This document shows positions 13,236 through 24,926 of a DNA stretch of 64,000 nt, piece after piece. Source of the stretch: Atriophallophorus winterbourni (taxonomy: Eukaryota > Platyhelminthes > Trematoda > Plagiorchiida > Microphallidae); the NCBI GenBank assembly GCA_013407085.1, contig JACCGJ010018831.1, positions 1 through 64,000 on the forward strand, written 5' to 3'. The first letter of the stretch is position 1. Every line of letters starts with the position of its first letter. Position numbers and translations under genes: made by a program. The notes under the pieces were generated by a model. The model saw nothing but the letters and a program-made list of their open reading frames with translations, was not told the origin of the DNA and did not search any database.

Positions 13236-13480
13236 TGTAAGGGATGTGGATGTGAGCACCGCAATACTTCTATTTTGCACGTTTAATAAATTGCTTCAAG
13301 CTGGCGTCGTGCCAAAAAACTGGAAACTGGGACAAATGATATTCATTTACAAAGGTAATGCCGTTTTGATGTTGAAAATTACAGGCCGGTGACCTTGCTA
13401 TCTTCGGTATTAAAAGTGTTTAAGGGAATGATAACCGCATAAATCGTGCGACCTCTGAAAACGAATTAAATTTGGCAGTT

Positions 13481-14139
13481 GCTTAACACCGACGCTTGTC
13501 GCCATCCTATCCGGTAACATGGAATACACGCATTCTTCGTGTATCCCTCCCGCTACACATGCACCTTCCGCTCTAGAAACCGTGGCACGCGCCACCCCCG
13601 GATCGATGACGCCTGTCGCCATCCTCCCGGTAGCCCCTACCATCAGCACACGCCGCCCAAAACAAAACTTATCAGATAAGCTCCTTACCAGCCCGACTAC
13701 ACACCACTCAGATTTCTCTAGGCGAGGCTGTTCGCCATCGACCCTGGCGTGCAGGAACTTCTCAGCACGGAATATGTTTTCGAAGCTTATGGTTCTTCGT
13801 TGTCAAGCCTACGGAAGTGCCTACATCTGCTCCTACTGGGTTCATACTAAGACCATGCCAGACGGGCAACTCCCGCACGTTCACCTCATGTGATTCGGCT
13901 TCGGCAACACGTTCACTCAATGTGAGGCGTGAATCGGCTTAGTAATTATCGGTTTTCGTGTATCCTACCCTGGTCACCACCGACAATCGATCTACGCAAA
14001 TCAAGTGCCTTGGCTGACTTCGAAGTTACTGGTTGCTGAGAGACTATGTTCCAGCCTGGAACGACCTGACACCGCTTGGCCATTTCAATTGTCAATTCAT
14101 GATCAGAAGTCTTCTCTGACCAGACTTATGGAAGGGGGC
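13481..14139 (+). other. GC-rich interval ending in a polypurine tract
   Basis: Distinctly GC-richer than its surroundings. A 124-codon ORF (13519-13893) is rich in Pro, Ser and Thr, with no motif I recognise. The interval ends GGAAGGGGGC at 14130-14139 immediately before the LTR-like TGTGTAACACC, the order expected for the 3' interior, polypurine tract and 3' LTR of a Gypsy-type element. Confidence 0.4.
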
Positions 14140-14141
14140 TG

Positions 14142-14330
14142 TGTAACACCATTGTTTTACTGTACATAACAATTGACCTTGATAACACACTTTCCGTTTA
14201 TTCATGTTCCGTGATTGCTACCATGTACCTTCGTGCACCCTTTTGGCTACCGCGATAAACCTTTCATCTCCTGTGCCTTTTCTGAAATATTCTTGGGGAC
14301 ATTATTCAAGTGGTTCAGTCCACTAAAATA
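14142..14330 (+). repeat. LTR-like sequence (3' copy)
   Basis: Begins TGTAACACC after a polypurine tract and matches the 8165-8337 copy over most of its length. The two are too diverged for a recent element. A TA-rich microsatellite and a CR1-type 3' end follow. Confidence 0.5.
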
Positions 14331-14332
14331 TA

Positions 14333-14455
14333 TAATAATATATATAATATATATATACATTTGTACCCATACTTCCACCCTGTGGTTATTGTAAAGTTAA
14401 ATGCTTTTTCAACCATAAACTATAAATCTTGAAACCTTGAATTTTGATCATAATA
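14333..14455 (+). pseudogene. TA microsatellite and CR1-type 3' end
   Basis: TA-rich run followed by TGTGGTTATTGTAAAG, GCTTTTTCAACCATAAAC and an ATCTTGAAACCTTGAA tail, the same 3' end and short repeat tail as the copy ending at 6.73 kb. Confidence 0.55.
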
Positions 14456-15239
14456 GCAATGTCCTCTACTTGTGAATGCGAGTGCCATAAAGCAGGTAGA
14501 GAATAAGCTCGGAAACTTGTTAACATAAACAGGCGGTACATTTTAAGTAGAACAACGGAGATTGGATGAAAAAAACAACTCCGCTTATACCAAAATAGGT
14601 CATCTTTCAGTTATAAGAAAAGTAATTGTTTCAAATATTTTGACTCATACCATGCATATTAACCAAACAATTAAGCAGAAGTTTTAGAAGACAAATATGA
14701 ATTTTTTTTCATTTAATAGTCTCCTTTTGTGAAACGATTAATTTATACACTGTGGAAAATTCACATATCTATAAGCGAAACGCTGGATGAAAACAAAGAA
14801 TATTATTCCGTTTGAATCACCGCAATACTATCTAAAAAATACATTAAAGAAACCAATATCAAGCAAGTGGAACTTGAATAGTGGCTGATTTTGCATAATA
14901 TGTTGTCACTGGCTACCAAGTAAAACATAATCTGGCATACACATTTGATTATAGGTTGCCTCTCAATGAATGAACTTGAGCAATTTTTCATGGCTAGAAC
15001 CGTTTCCATTTTTAGACAAAGTCTTCGAATTCAATAAAGACTAGTAAAAAACGTGAACGTCTACCAGAAAAGTGTAATCCATATCAAATTTTTTATTGAT
15101 TTCCATTTAATTTTCAACATTGCTTCGATCCATTTTCGGTTTCTATTGCATGGGCTGTGAACTAACTTATGAGAAATTTTTGCGGTTATTATTCATTCTA
15201 AAATTACTGAAATTCCCCAAGACTCTATGCACCTAATGT
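14456..15239. other. Unassigned AT-rich interval
   Basis: No supported feature. Confidence 0.4.
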
Positions 15240-15259
15240 ATATTACAGCCCATATATTG

Positions 15260-15630
15260 GGGGGGGGGCGTCAAATCGCCCATGAATAAAATTAATTTCT
15301 CCGCACGCTTTTGCCGCTATTTCGTCAACTTTGAACGCCAAATCCGTGGGCCAAATTCATCGTTATTTCGTATTTTGGACCGCAATTTTGAAAGAATTAC
15401 GAGATACCGGGAATTGTTGTAAAACATTTGATCCAAAACTGATGGTTACCGTATTTGCAAATGAACTGCATCACATGTGGAAATTATCAATGAAGTCTAA
15501 CAGCAATCATCGTTCAGTGGACAAATTGTAACTTAATAACAACATTTTTGTTTATTTTTGGTGAAATTATTGTAACTGCTAATAACTTCTTGTAGACGAA
15601 TAAAGTCAATTTCTTCTTCTTCTTAATATA
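15260..15630 (+). repeat. Retroelement 3' end with (TTC)n tail
   Basis: Ends TAGACGAATAAAGTCAATTT followed by TTC repeats, the same 3' terminus as 51100-51133 and 51413-51458. It includes AATAAA and a short-repeat tail, which suggests a non-LTR element. The body has a 66-codon ORF without known motifs. A G-run lies at its left edge. Confidence 0.45.
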
Positions 15631-16424
15631 AAAAAAATTTCAAACTATTTTAGATTAATTGAAAAAGGTAACAATTTTCAGGTAATGCATTTATTACGCT
15701 TCAGACAAAGAAAATAATCATGCCTATTTTAGGCAGATATATTATTCACACCACTGATTTTAAACAGGTGTGTCCTGTTTGACTCTCCCATACGAGTTGT
15801 CAGTGTGATAACGGCGTAAGATTTAAGCTTTCACTGCTTAGTGCTATTCCGTCCGAACGTGACTAATACCACATCGCTCAATAGCTCTAGATGCTTTCCC
15901 ACAAAATGGCGTCAATCAGAACAATCCCATGCCTTTCTTTCAGAACTCGAATTATTGCAGTTTTGCGTTTAATGTCGTTGAACATTTCGGCGCTCTTTAC
16001 AATCTCGGTGTCCTGCACACTAATGCATTTCCCATCTTCACAGTATCGCATATAGTGTTGAATTCGTAAAAGAACGTATTTGATGTTGTAACAAAAATGC
16101 GTGCGTTTCTGCTTTTGGATATGAATATTGATTTAACGAATGATATTCGGTTTCATCAACATTAATTATTGTGAAAAATTGTTGCACAATTATTCTAGAT
16201 ATCACATTAATATCAACAGGAATAATTTTCCAGCACAGCTTGAATTCGCAGAGGTTAAGGTGAATCTGTGATTTACAAGTGCACCACTCATCGTGGGACA
16301 AATGTGTCGCTCCCATAAGAACCCAAACATTTCCAAAATTGTCACGGCCAGATTGGTTTTGTGATTAATTTCAATTCCAAAAATACTCGTCTCATATAAC
16401 TCTGATAATCAAGTAGAGCTCCTG
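15631..16424. other. Unassigned AT-rich interval
   Basis: A 92-codon ORF at 16316-16038 (minus) has no motif. Nothing else visible. Confidence 0.35.
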
Positions 16425-16990
16425 GCTTGAATCCAAGGATTCAAGGATTTATGGTTAAAAAAGTTAATACTTTACAACACCACAGGATAACGGTATGAAT
16501 AAAAACAGGAAAATTACAGTAGTATAAAAGCAATAGTGAATATCAATTGTAAGGCTCACGAATGTAATTCTTTTGCATATGTAAGTCCAATTTCGCTTCA
16601 AACGCCACCAAGCAAGGAGAGTTCACCACATGTTGGGGTAGGGAATTCCAAAGAAATATAGCACGTACGGCGGAAAAAATGGCGCCGAGAATCAATCCGT
16701 GGTTCTGTGTGACCTGGCGGAACTTCTTCTATGAAAGGAGAAATGGCGAATGAGGCTGACTGGGTGAGAGCAGCTAGAAATAAGATCCAACGGACTGCAA
16801 ACCAACTGGACTGAAATTAGTCTCAGTTTCTAAAAAGCTGCTAATACTTGGAAGATTTACGTTATGTATGATGAGATCAAGGGTACCATTGGTATAAAAC
16901 TTTTTCCATTAGGTTCGCATCTGGTTTGTCTACAAACCTCAGAAGTTGAAAAATTCCCACTGTTGAACTGCGCCACTAATAGACATTCAA
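16425..16990 (-). pseudogene. CR1-type LINE, minus strand, internally deleted
   Basis: From the right edge: an endonuclease piece NGTLDLIIHNVNLPSISSFL, then the C-terminal SAVRAIFLWNSLPQHVVNSP and LVAFEAKLDLHMQKNYI. It ends at the left with the 3' UTR (rc of TAACTTTTTTAACCATAAAT) and TTGAATCCTTGGATTC-type tail repeats. The whole RT is missing between the endonuclease piece and the C-terminus. Confidence 0.75.
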
Positions 16991-17221
16991 TGAGCTTATT
17001 ACTTACCTACAGGTTGAGCATACGTGATTCGGTTTAATGTTCAATTTCGAAAAACGTGTGCGATGATATTGTTTAAATTTTCAAGGTTATCCAATATAAT
17101 CTCTTGTTAATATTTATTATACATAATTATGTATATTGACAGTAGCCCAATTGGCTTCAGGTTGTAGAATTTTATTAATGGGTTATACAGTTTAATTTTA
17201 AAAGATCAACAAAATTTCCAA
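16991..17221. other. Unassigned AT-rich interval
   Basis: Nothing supported. Confidence 0.35.
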
Positions 17222-17620
17222 ATGTTTCATCTTATAGCAATTATGTTATTTATTTCACAACATAATATAATGGTTATTCCAATATCGGTGAAATTCAAAA
17301 ATGAGGCACAAGTTAATTATCATACATCTTTGTCATCTTCGCGAAAATTGACGGAACGGTTGTCCCAGCTGTCATTGTGTCAAACAACTCACGAATCATC
17401 TTGTTGCAAGAACGATGTATTTGTGATGTGAATTTTTGTTACAGTGGACTCCATTATGTAAGGTTTCAAACTGGCTAACTCTTCCGTACGATTTGTTGCC
17501 AACCAACGTTTATCCAACCAGAATGAAGACTGCATTTATTGTGCAACAATGGGACAAATTTTATTATTCATGTAATTCCTGTTAATATCACCAATTTTCA
17601 AGAGAAACTTTGTCACAAAT
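17222..17620 (-). repeat. AT-rich dispersed repeat, copy 2 (inverted)
   Basis: Reverse complement of part of the 23.64-24.16 kb copy. Shared marks include CAGCTGTCATTGTGTCAA, ATCTTGTTGCAA and ACGATGTATTTGTGAT. Best matched over 17325-17450. Confidence 0.6.
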
Positions 17621-18714
17621 ACCCAGATATATAATTTCCAACATCCCCTCTTATTATTTTGATCCTGAGATTTATCGTTGTTCAACCGTAGAATATTATT
17701 CCTGATATTTTTAATTCACATTGTATTAATAAATTCTAATAATAAAACAGAGTACTTTGATCAGCTTTCAAAAAATTCGGCAAGAATTTCGAGTTGAATT
17801 ATTCAGCCGCTGCTTCCAAATTTGATTGCGTAATAAAGCGTCCTCTCTTATTATTTTAAAGTAAAAACGCTGTGAGGATGCAATGTTTCCCGAGTTCAAA
17901 ATTAAATCTGAACAAATAAGAATTTAACATTACTGAACGGTCAAAAATGTGTTACTTCAACGTCGTTTGAAATGTGATTGCTGCGAATTTTACTGACATT
18001 TAAGTAGCAGATTTTGTTCAATAATTCATAGAAGAGAGAGAGGGAGATTTACACGTCAATCATTTTCCATTTAATTGTGTTCTATGATGCTTCCGGTGTA
18101 CTACAACATATTTACTGTTATGTCTTTGAAACACGATTTAATCGGTGAAAAATTTTCAAAACTCTTTCGAATTCCAGTTGTTTGATTTTCACATGTGAGA
18201 GAAACGTTTATTTTTCATACCTCAACTTTGTCACCGTAAGTCTTCTTCTGTAGCTAATACACGGAGGTAAATGTCAATTTGACAGGCAATATTCCAAGAT
18301 AAGTTATTCACAACAAGGGATTCTGTGTCCCAATTTTATGGGAAGCGAATTATGGTCATATTGTTCATACCAGCATCCTAAATAAATGCGATTTCGGCAT
18401 AGTGAGAAACCTAATGTGTACGAATACTATTAGATTGATATTAACTTCAATAGTATGCATTTCATATAAATTGTATTGGTCGCTAACACACAAATCTGAA
18501 ACTCGCTGGTGTAAATTAAAACAATCCTTATTTCGAATGAAAATGTTCTGTGTTAACAATATACGTTAGATCGAGGAGTAGATGAACGTGCATATAAGTA
18601 AAAGCGACAAATGTGAATATTCACAGATTTGATGGGTATTTGAATGTACGATAATGCAGAAGACAAAAAACAAGACGTATAACACGTTCAGTGAAACAAT
18701 AATATTAGAAATAA
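17621..18714. other. Unassigned AT-rich interval
   Basis: Nothing supported. Confidence 0.4.
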
Positions 18715-18759
18715 AACAAATATGAAAGTATTGTGGTGCTCACATCCCCATCCCCTACA

Positions 18760-18801
18760 CACCACTACCGGTTTCAGGCTGTTTGCCATCGTCAGGTGGA
18801 G
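18760..18801 (-). ncRNA. Hammerhead ribozyme core, family A
   Basis: Minus strand: CTCCAC, CTGACGA, TGGC-AAACA-GCCT, GAAA, CCGG, UA, GTGGT. All invariant core bases are present (position 7 is C, which is allowed). The base of stem II is U-U instead of G-C. Confidence 0.78.
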
Positions 18802-18999
18802 ACAGTGAGATCAGGTTCAGCAAGCTTTGAAACAGTGGAAAAGCGGTAAACAAAGTTACACTTGTATGCCACTGTTATATAGGGTTCTTACGAAGGACAA
18901 CGATGTTTCAATACAGAATCACAAATGATTCCTGGTCAAGCGCTCGAGGCGCATATAAAAGACCAAAGTATTGTGGTGCTCACATCCACATCCCTTACG

Positions 19000-19041
19000 C
19001 ACCACTACCGGTTTCAGGCTGTTTGCCATCGTCAGGTGGAG
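19000..19041 (-). ncRNA. Hammerhead ribozyme core, family A
   Basis: Same core as the copy 240 bp to the left, no change in the conserved positions. Confidence 0.78.
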
Positions 19042-19237
19042 ACAGTAAGATCAGGTTCAGTGAGCTTTGAAACAGTGGAAAAGCGGTAAACAAAGTTACA
19101 TTTGTATGCCACTGTTATATAGGGTTCTTACAAAGAAACGATGTTTCAATACAGAATCACAAATGATTCCTGGTCAAGCGCTCGAGGCGCATATAAAAGA
19201 CCAAAGTATTGTGGTGCTCACATCCACATCCCTTACG

Positions 19238-19279
19238 CACCACTACCGGTTTCAGGCTGTTTGCCATCGTCAGGTGGAG
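19238..19279 (-). ncRNA. Hammerhead ribozyme core, family A
   Basis: Third core of the array, again unchanged at the invariant positions. Confidence 0.78.
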
Positions 19280-19524
19280 ACAGTAAGATCAGTTTCAGTG
19301 AGCTTTGAAACAGTGGAAAAGCGGTAAAAAAAGTTAAATTTGTATGCCACTGTTACATAGGGTTCTTACAAAGAACAAATATGCCTGTAACAAAAATGCC
19401 GATTCGTTTAAAGTCGTTATCTTCACATTTCTCAATTATTTCTTAACAGCTACATTTTGATTGCAAGAAACTTCGACATTTTTTATTATTTAATAATTAT
19501 TATTATTTCATTTTATAAAAGCAT

Positions 19525-19745
19525 TGTAATGTGTCGCGCACATTCACCACACGTAAACGCCACAAACGGTTTCTGGCTGTTTGCATGCTGTTCGTATTGC
19601 GGATACAGTAAGAGTACGTTCAATGAGCCTTGTAACAATGAAAAGGCTGTCAGATAAGTTGATGCAAGTTACTTGACCATCCATGAGTGCTTCTAGCGCT
19701 TGACCAAGAGTCATTACCTGATTCTGTTTTTGAACAGTGTGGTAC
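19525..19745. repeat. Decayed family A repeat, head-to-head
   Basis: Left part is in minus orientation (rc contains GCAAACAGCCAGAAACCG and GTTTGTGG; the CTGANGA box is lost). Right part turns to plus orientation (CTTGACCAAGAGTCATTACC, GATTCTGTTTTTGAACA). It is the head-to-head arrangement also seen at 21.27 kb, in an older copy. Confidence 0.6.
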
Positions 19746-21260
19746 GCTCTATGGTCCATAATTACATTTTTTCTGTTTTAGGACAATTTAGATGGTATTG
19801 TGAATGTTTTGACGCTTGCGCTATTTCAGTGTTGATATTTTTAATCAATAGAAAAATGCGATACCAGTTTCTATACAATAATATTATTGAATTTTCTGTA
19901 TATTTATTATTGTCATGAATTTTGAAGTACAATATCGTTTAATTAGTTTGCACTAATTTGAAAGATATTTCGGATACTTGCTTTTGAAACATGTCAACTG
20001 TATTGCAGCTACCAGTCAACAATACATGAAAATTCATTTTTACAAAATATTCCTTACATTTCTGAAGAAAATTCCGAATTTTGGTATTACTTATAGATCA
20101 GCGAAGCCTCAAATGCAGTCAAGATATGAGTTGATTATCATCAACAAATTTAGCATTCTCAATAAGTATGTACAATATCCAAATATCGGAATCAACGTAG
20201 CAGCAGAGTAAGACGAACTGATAGCCTGAGGAATCTGTTGGTAAAATTAAACTTCAGAAGCGTCACTTCAACGAATTTTGTTTGTTTAAGTTTACAAACT
20301 AGAAAACGATGTTTCACCTGAAACAAACGGTTTTGACATAAATGTTTGAATGTTTCAAAAATATCCTTAAATGAAAAACATGAGCTCAAATTTGCTGAAA
20401 ATAAATCTCCCAAAATGTATGTTGCTTTCGTTATTTGGCCTGCGAAAAACTATGCACAGCTTCGTTATAACGCACGCTAACAAGTTCTGGATTTGAGCAA
20501 CAAAACTGTAGTCTTGCAAAAGCGGAACATATTACCGTCCATCGATCTACAATCATCTTGTGAAACGATTTTTAGTAACAAACCGGATATATTTATGCTG
20601 AGAAATTTCACCCCACAAACCATTTTTGATAACTGACCAAAGCTACGATGTACAATGATTCATAAATTCGATTACTTTACCATCATAACGAGAAAATCCA
20701 TGACATTTTTCCAACTACCAAATAGGTTGATCTTCCAACGTCTCAGTTTTTTATATGTTTTCTCATGATACAAATGTTTTTTTACCCCAATGGGCTTTCT
20801 TTAAATATATTCTTGCATCTTTCATCGTGTATCTATTCCATTATTGTTTCCTCGTTAAAATTCATCAATCAAGTCTCTTGATTGTAATCAGCATGCAAAT
20901 GGTGTTTCAGATGCTGCACTCTACATATCACAATGATTTTCGTCAGAATTACAAAAGTGTTCGACTGTTAATTGCAATTCATAAATCGGAATTAGTTGTC
21001 AGTTTGAAAAATGTAGCTTATACGGCATTTAATTTAAATTTATGTTTGCACACGTAGTTCACAATTCATGGTCAACTGCTTGAAAAACTGAAACACTCCT
21101 CGTGACTTAGCCATTATCTTGGTTGCGAGCAGAAGCTTCAATCCAGAGCCAATAACATGTAATTAACTTCGACATAAACTAAATTCTGACACCGCTATGT
21201 CATGGTTACGTTTGTGAGTCTGAAACAAATATAAATGATTGTGCTTTGACTGCTCAATTC
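19746..21260. other. Unassigned AT-rich interval
   Basis: ORFs up to 100 codons (20755-21057) are AT-rich and without motifs. Nothing supported. Confidence 0.4.
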
Positions 21261-21559
21261 GGTGTGCACTGGTAAACAAGGTTAAGCGTGTATGCCAGCT
21301 GTTATATAGGGTTCGTACAACGAACCAGGATGTTCAGACACAGAATCACAAAGTGATTCTTGGTCGAGCACTCGAGGCGCTTATGGATGACCAAAGTAAT
21401 GTGTTGCTCACATGTGTTGCTCACCAAGAATCACTTTGTGATTCTGTGTCTGAACATCTTGGTTCGTTGTACGAACCCTATATAACATTCGGCATACAAG
21501 TATAACCTTGTTTACCTTTAATCCACAGTTTCAAGGCTCACTGAACCTGATCTTACTGT

Positions 21560-21600
21560 CTCCACCTGACGACGGCAAACAGCCAGAAACCGTTAGTGGT
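21560..21600 (+). ncRNA. Hammerhead-like core, family A variant
   Basis: CTGACGA, CGGC-AAACA-GCCA, GAAA, then CCGTTA and GTGG. Helix III is damaged (CCGT instead of CCGG). Confidence 0.6.
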
Positions 21601-21801
21601 GTATAAGGGATGGGTATGTGAGCAACACATCACTTTGTTCATCCATTAGGGCCTCGAGTGCTTGACCAAGAATCACTTTGCGATTTTGTGTCTTAGCATC
21701 GTGGTTCGTTGTACGAACCCTATATAACAGTTGGCATACAAGTATAACCTTGTTTACCTTTATTCCACTGTTTCAAGGCTCACTGAACCTGATCTAACTG
21801 T

Positions 21802-21844
21802 CTCCACCTGACGACGGCAAACAGCCAGAAACCGGTTAGTGGTG
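21802..21844 (+). ncRNA. Hammerhead-like core, family A variant
   Basis: CTGACGA, CGGC-AAACA-GCCA, GAAA, CCGG, then TTA instead of TA before GTGGTG: one extra T at the cleavage step. Confidence 0.62.
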
Positions 21845-21890
21845 TGTAAGGGATGGGAATGTGAGCAACACATTACTTTGGTGTGCACTG

Positions 21891-22961
21891 TATTTTGATT
21901 GGCAAACGTGATAGGGATGAAAAATTGACCATTCATTTTCGGCGTCAACGTTTGAAAACACAATAATCAAATATACGGAAAATTGTTCACAGTAACCGAA
22001 CACATGTGGATGAAAAGTTTGAGTTAAAAAATGACTCGGTGTTCCAAGAGCTGGCGTGGTCAATCAGCCATTTACCGAGAGATTAAAGCGCAAACAAACA
22101 AATTGAAATCCACAGACATAATATTTTCACCCTTTTGGAGCAACTGTTACCGTAAAACTCTACCATGCAAAACAAGCTTTCCGAAATCAAATTGCATGGG
22201 GACAAAACGAAAGAAATATTTAACTATTCTACATAAATAATAGTTCGAAGATAAACGTGAGACGCGGAAACAATATCGTTCACTCAGCTCAACATGTAGA
22301 ATTCATCTGATTAGCATCACGAACGTAGTTAAATTAAATTAGTTAAATTGAAAGAAGTTGTATGTTTAAAAAAATCACGCCATTTGGATGAGCATGATAT
22401 TTTCGGTTCTTAAATATGTAAAAATATACGAGTTCATTAGAGATTGGACTGAAATAATTGTCAAGTACAAAACTTGTTAAATACGAAGTTCATCAAAGCC
22501 TAGTATTCAACCCTGCTGTCAATTCTCGAGCACTTCTAATGGAATTGGTATTTACGGACGCCACATAGAATGACGCGAAGGTATTATGGAAATTCTAATC
22601 ATCTCAATTGCCAATTTGATGAAAAGAAGTTTGATAATGATCTCCGCTGTTAAGTCACGGTAAGTCCGTAACCCATCCTATCACTTTGTAGAACAATTGT
22701 GTAATATATCGAGTTAAGTATGCTCTACCTCAGGATACGTTCATGAAGATAAATTATATTATGATGGGGCGCACATCTGGATTTTAATTGTCGTTCGCTC
22801 GCGACTCAAATGTAGACCAAATGTTTTTGCCGTGCGAGTTGGTTTTACATGGAACAATGTATCCGTTTACGTTGCAAACTCACCATATCAGCAGACTTTC
22901 GAGAGAATTCTGATGAACTTTTGACCCTTAACCTATGCGTCAAACAACAATATGCACCCTC

Positions 22962-23015
<54 letters not shown>

Positions 23016-23035
23016 CAAAATCAAATCAATGAGGC
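21891..23035. other. Unassigned AT-rich interval with (TA)n
   Basis: No gene. A pure TA microsatellite runs from about 22963 to 23004. Confidence 0.45.
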
Positions 23036-23430
23036 GATGGTAGTATATTAATAGTGGGAGGCACAATTCGGATTAGCTTTATATAATGGTCAAGTTTGGA
23101 TTTGAAAATAGACAAACTGTTAGAGCTCACTAAAACGACATGTGGGGGATTCCAAACAAAGCCCACAGGAAGCGAATAAAACTACCTGCGGAATTTCCGT
23201 TTGGTGTGTGGTATTTCCACCTTGCAAACATAGACAAGGCTGTTGCTGGATGTTCGAAGTTAGAGTAATATGTCCATGGGGGGAAACAGTATTGAATATT
23301 TTTTATGCGATGATGAGATCACATCGCATTCTGCTTTATGCATGCGTCCTAAGCTCCAGTCTTCTAATTCGCTCGTGAATGGCAAAGTTTCGTGTCCATC
23401 AGAGGCTCTTTGATATATGCGATCCCGAAT
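23036..23430 (-). pseudogene. CR1-type LINE C-terminal fragment, minus strand
   Basis: Reads FYSLPVGFVWNPPHVVLVSS then NSLSIFKSKLDHYIKLI, the standard LINE C-terminal pattern F...RV...WN.LP..VV...S...FK..LD, with frameshifts upstream. Confidence 0.65.
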
Positions 23431-23639
23431 TAAAATATATTTTTGGACCCATGGTGTTCAGACTTGTTAAGCATAGTCTAAATGTGTATGTGTTAACGCA
23501 CAACGTTATAACCATTGTTATCCTACATACACGAGAAATTATTTCTTGATTATTTTAAATAAAACTCATTCACAAAAAATCGTAGTATATTACGTGCTGC
23601 GCTGTGGTCGGGAATTAGATTGTTATGCCAGAACAAGAT

Positions 23640-24160
23640 AATATCGTGATTGCAATCTCAACCAGGTTTATTTCTATCGCCAATTCATATCCATTTAACC
23701 TTGGCCAACATATCACATTATTCGGAATTCCACGGTGACAAATCGAATTTTTGTGAGCCGCAAAAGAAATAATGTGATTGATGGAGCTCGTACAACTATC
23801 TGATGTACTATCACGAATATGACAATTATAGAAATATTGATTTAAAATAAGGAATTAATGATAAGAAAACAATTTTAGTTGTAGGATAATGCACATAGTC
23901 CTGGTTCCGCCAAAATGAAATACTTTTTCGAGCAGCCTCATTAAACTGAATTTCTCATATCACAAATACATCGTTATTGCAACAAGATAATTCACAACTT
24001 ACTTGACACAATGACAGCTGCGACAAATGTTCACTCAATTTTTCTTAAGACGACAAAGACGGAGGATAATTTCGTTGTGCATAATTTTATGATTTCCATC
24101 GAGGTTGTAGCAATCACAAATGCCCATTTGGAAAAGAATGAATGGATGATACATAGCGTT
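23640..24160 (+). repeat. AT-rich dispersed repeat, copy 3
   Basis: Left half matches 6736-6960 in direct orientation; right half (23950-24060) matches 17325-17450 in inverted orientation. It therefore joins the two partial copies into one element of at least 500 bp. Confidence 0.6.
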
Positions 24161-24886
24161 TGAAAATCATTTTTTGACCTTTTAAACAAAATTTGTTAAT
24201 CTTACTGAAATGTGCTATCCTAAAATCAATATATTATTGTCAATATAAAACGTTCCCTGGAATATATTTTAACATAAAATGTTTATAGAAAATTCCTAAT
24301 GACTTGGATAATTTCATCGCATGCAATGTAACCATTTGTTGATATTGCTCAGCCTATTTGTAATTGATGAGCTCCTTGAATGTCCATTTGTTATACTGCT
24401 AAACTGTATGAATTTTCTTAAACAAATTGAGAATTTTAAGTAAATCCATTTCAACATCAGTTTGGATGAGTTGTTTATAGAGAAAATAATTTTGTTCAAA
24501 TACGTTTTTCTTATAATTTTATTTTAAAGTAAACACTTGAAATTTTCAAGCAATTTAAAAATTTAATCATAAGAGATGCAGATCATGATTCAATTCTTCC
24601 TACCTGATGAGTGCAGAAGGCATGAACCGGTCGTGCGTTGAGTGTGATGGAAATGCATGCAAATATGAAGGTTTCAATCTCTTGTCATAAAAATGTCAAA
24701 CATCGGCCGCTATTGTTTAGCTGAACAGGTTCAATTCATCTTTTATACACGAATTATTTTTTTAATTGTGAATGGCATCCTCGGTCTCTTTGGCAGTTCC
24801 TGCGAGTATTTTCCGCAGAACCCTGTGTTATTTTCATTAATCTGAATCTCGTAATACGCACTCATTGTTAATAGACTTTGCTACAT

Positions 24887-24926
<40 letters not shown>

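Larger units (their letters stand above)
12727..13268 (+). mobile_element. Tandem hammerhead repeat array (family A, about 2.25 units)
   Basis: About 240-bp units repeat head to tail (unit marks at 12728, 12969, 13209). Each carries the motif GCAAACAGCCTGAAACCGG followed by AGTGG, then GTGAGCACC, GAATCACTTTGTGATTC and TATATAACAGTAGCATAC. TCTATTT is duplicated at 12720-12726 and 13269-13275, so the array was inserted into the CR1 coding sequence. The first unit is cut inside its ribozyme core. Confidence 0.85.
12170..13480 (+). pseudogene. CR1-type LINE fragment split by a hammerhead array
   Basis: Left part reads QFTRLRNKFISSIRDDKQVF, NPKLLYWLVNDRTNIKPGDF and ITPMLFKMYHVQLSESV. After the inserted array (12727-13268) the right part resumes with CTFNKLLQAGVVPKNWK. 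Removing the insert restores one frame through ...CKQPLF/CTFNKLL. Several stops elsewhere. Confidence 0.8.
18725..19373 (-). mobile_element. Tandem hammerhead repeat array (family A, 2.7 units)
   Basis: Head-to-tail units of 240 and 238 bp (GTGGTGCTCACATCC at 18733, 18973 and 19211), the reverse orientation of the 12.7-kb array. Flanked by AACAAATATG at 18715-18724 and 19374-19383, a 10-bp target-site duplication. Three ribozyme cores lie inside. Confidence 0.88.
21272..21879. mobile_element. Head-to-head hammerhead repeat insertion (family A)
   Basis: Minus-oriented partial unit (21272 to about 21405) faces about two plus-oriented units. Arms of about 64 bp (21300-21363 and 21422-21486) are near-perfect inverted repeats. 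Flanked by GGTGTGCACTG at 21261-21271 and 21880-21890, an 11-bp target-site duplication. Two ribozyme cores lie in the plus part. Confidence 0.88.

Noticed and set aside
22963..23004. TA repeat read as a coiled-coil-like ORF (IYIYIY)
   Set aside because: Pure dinucleotide microsatellite.
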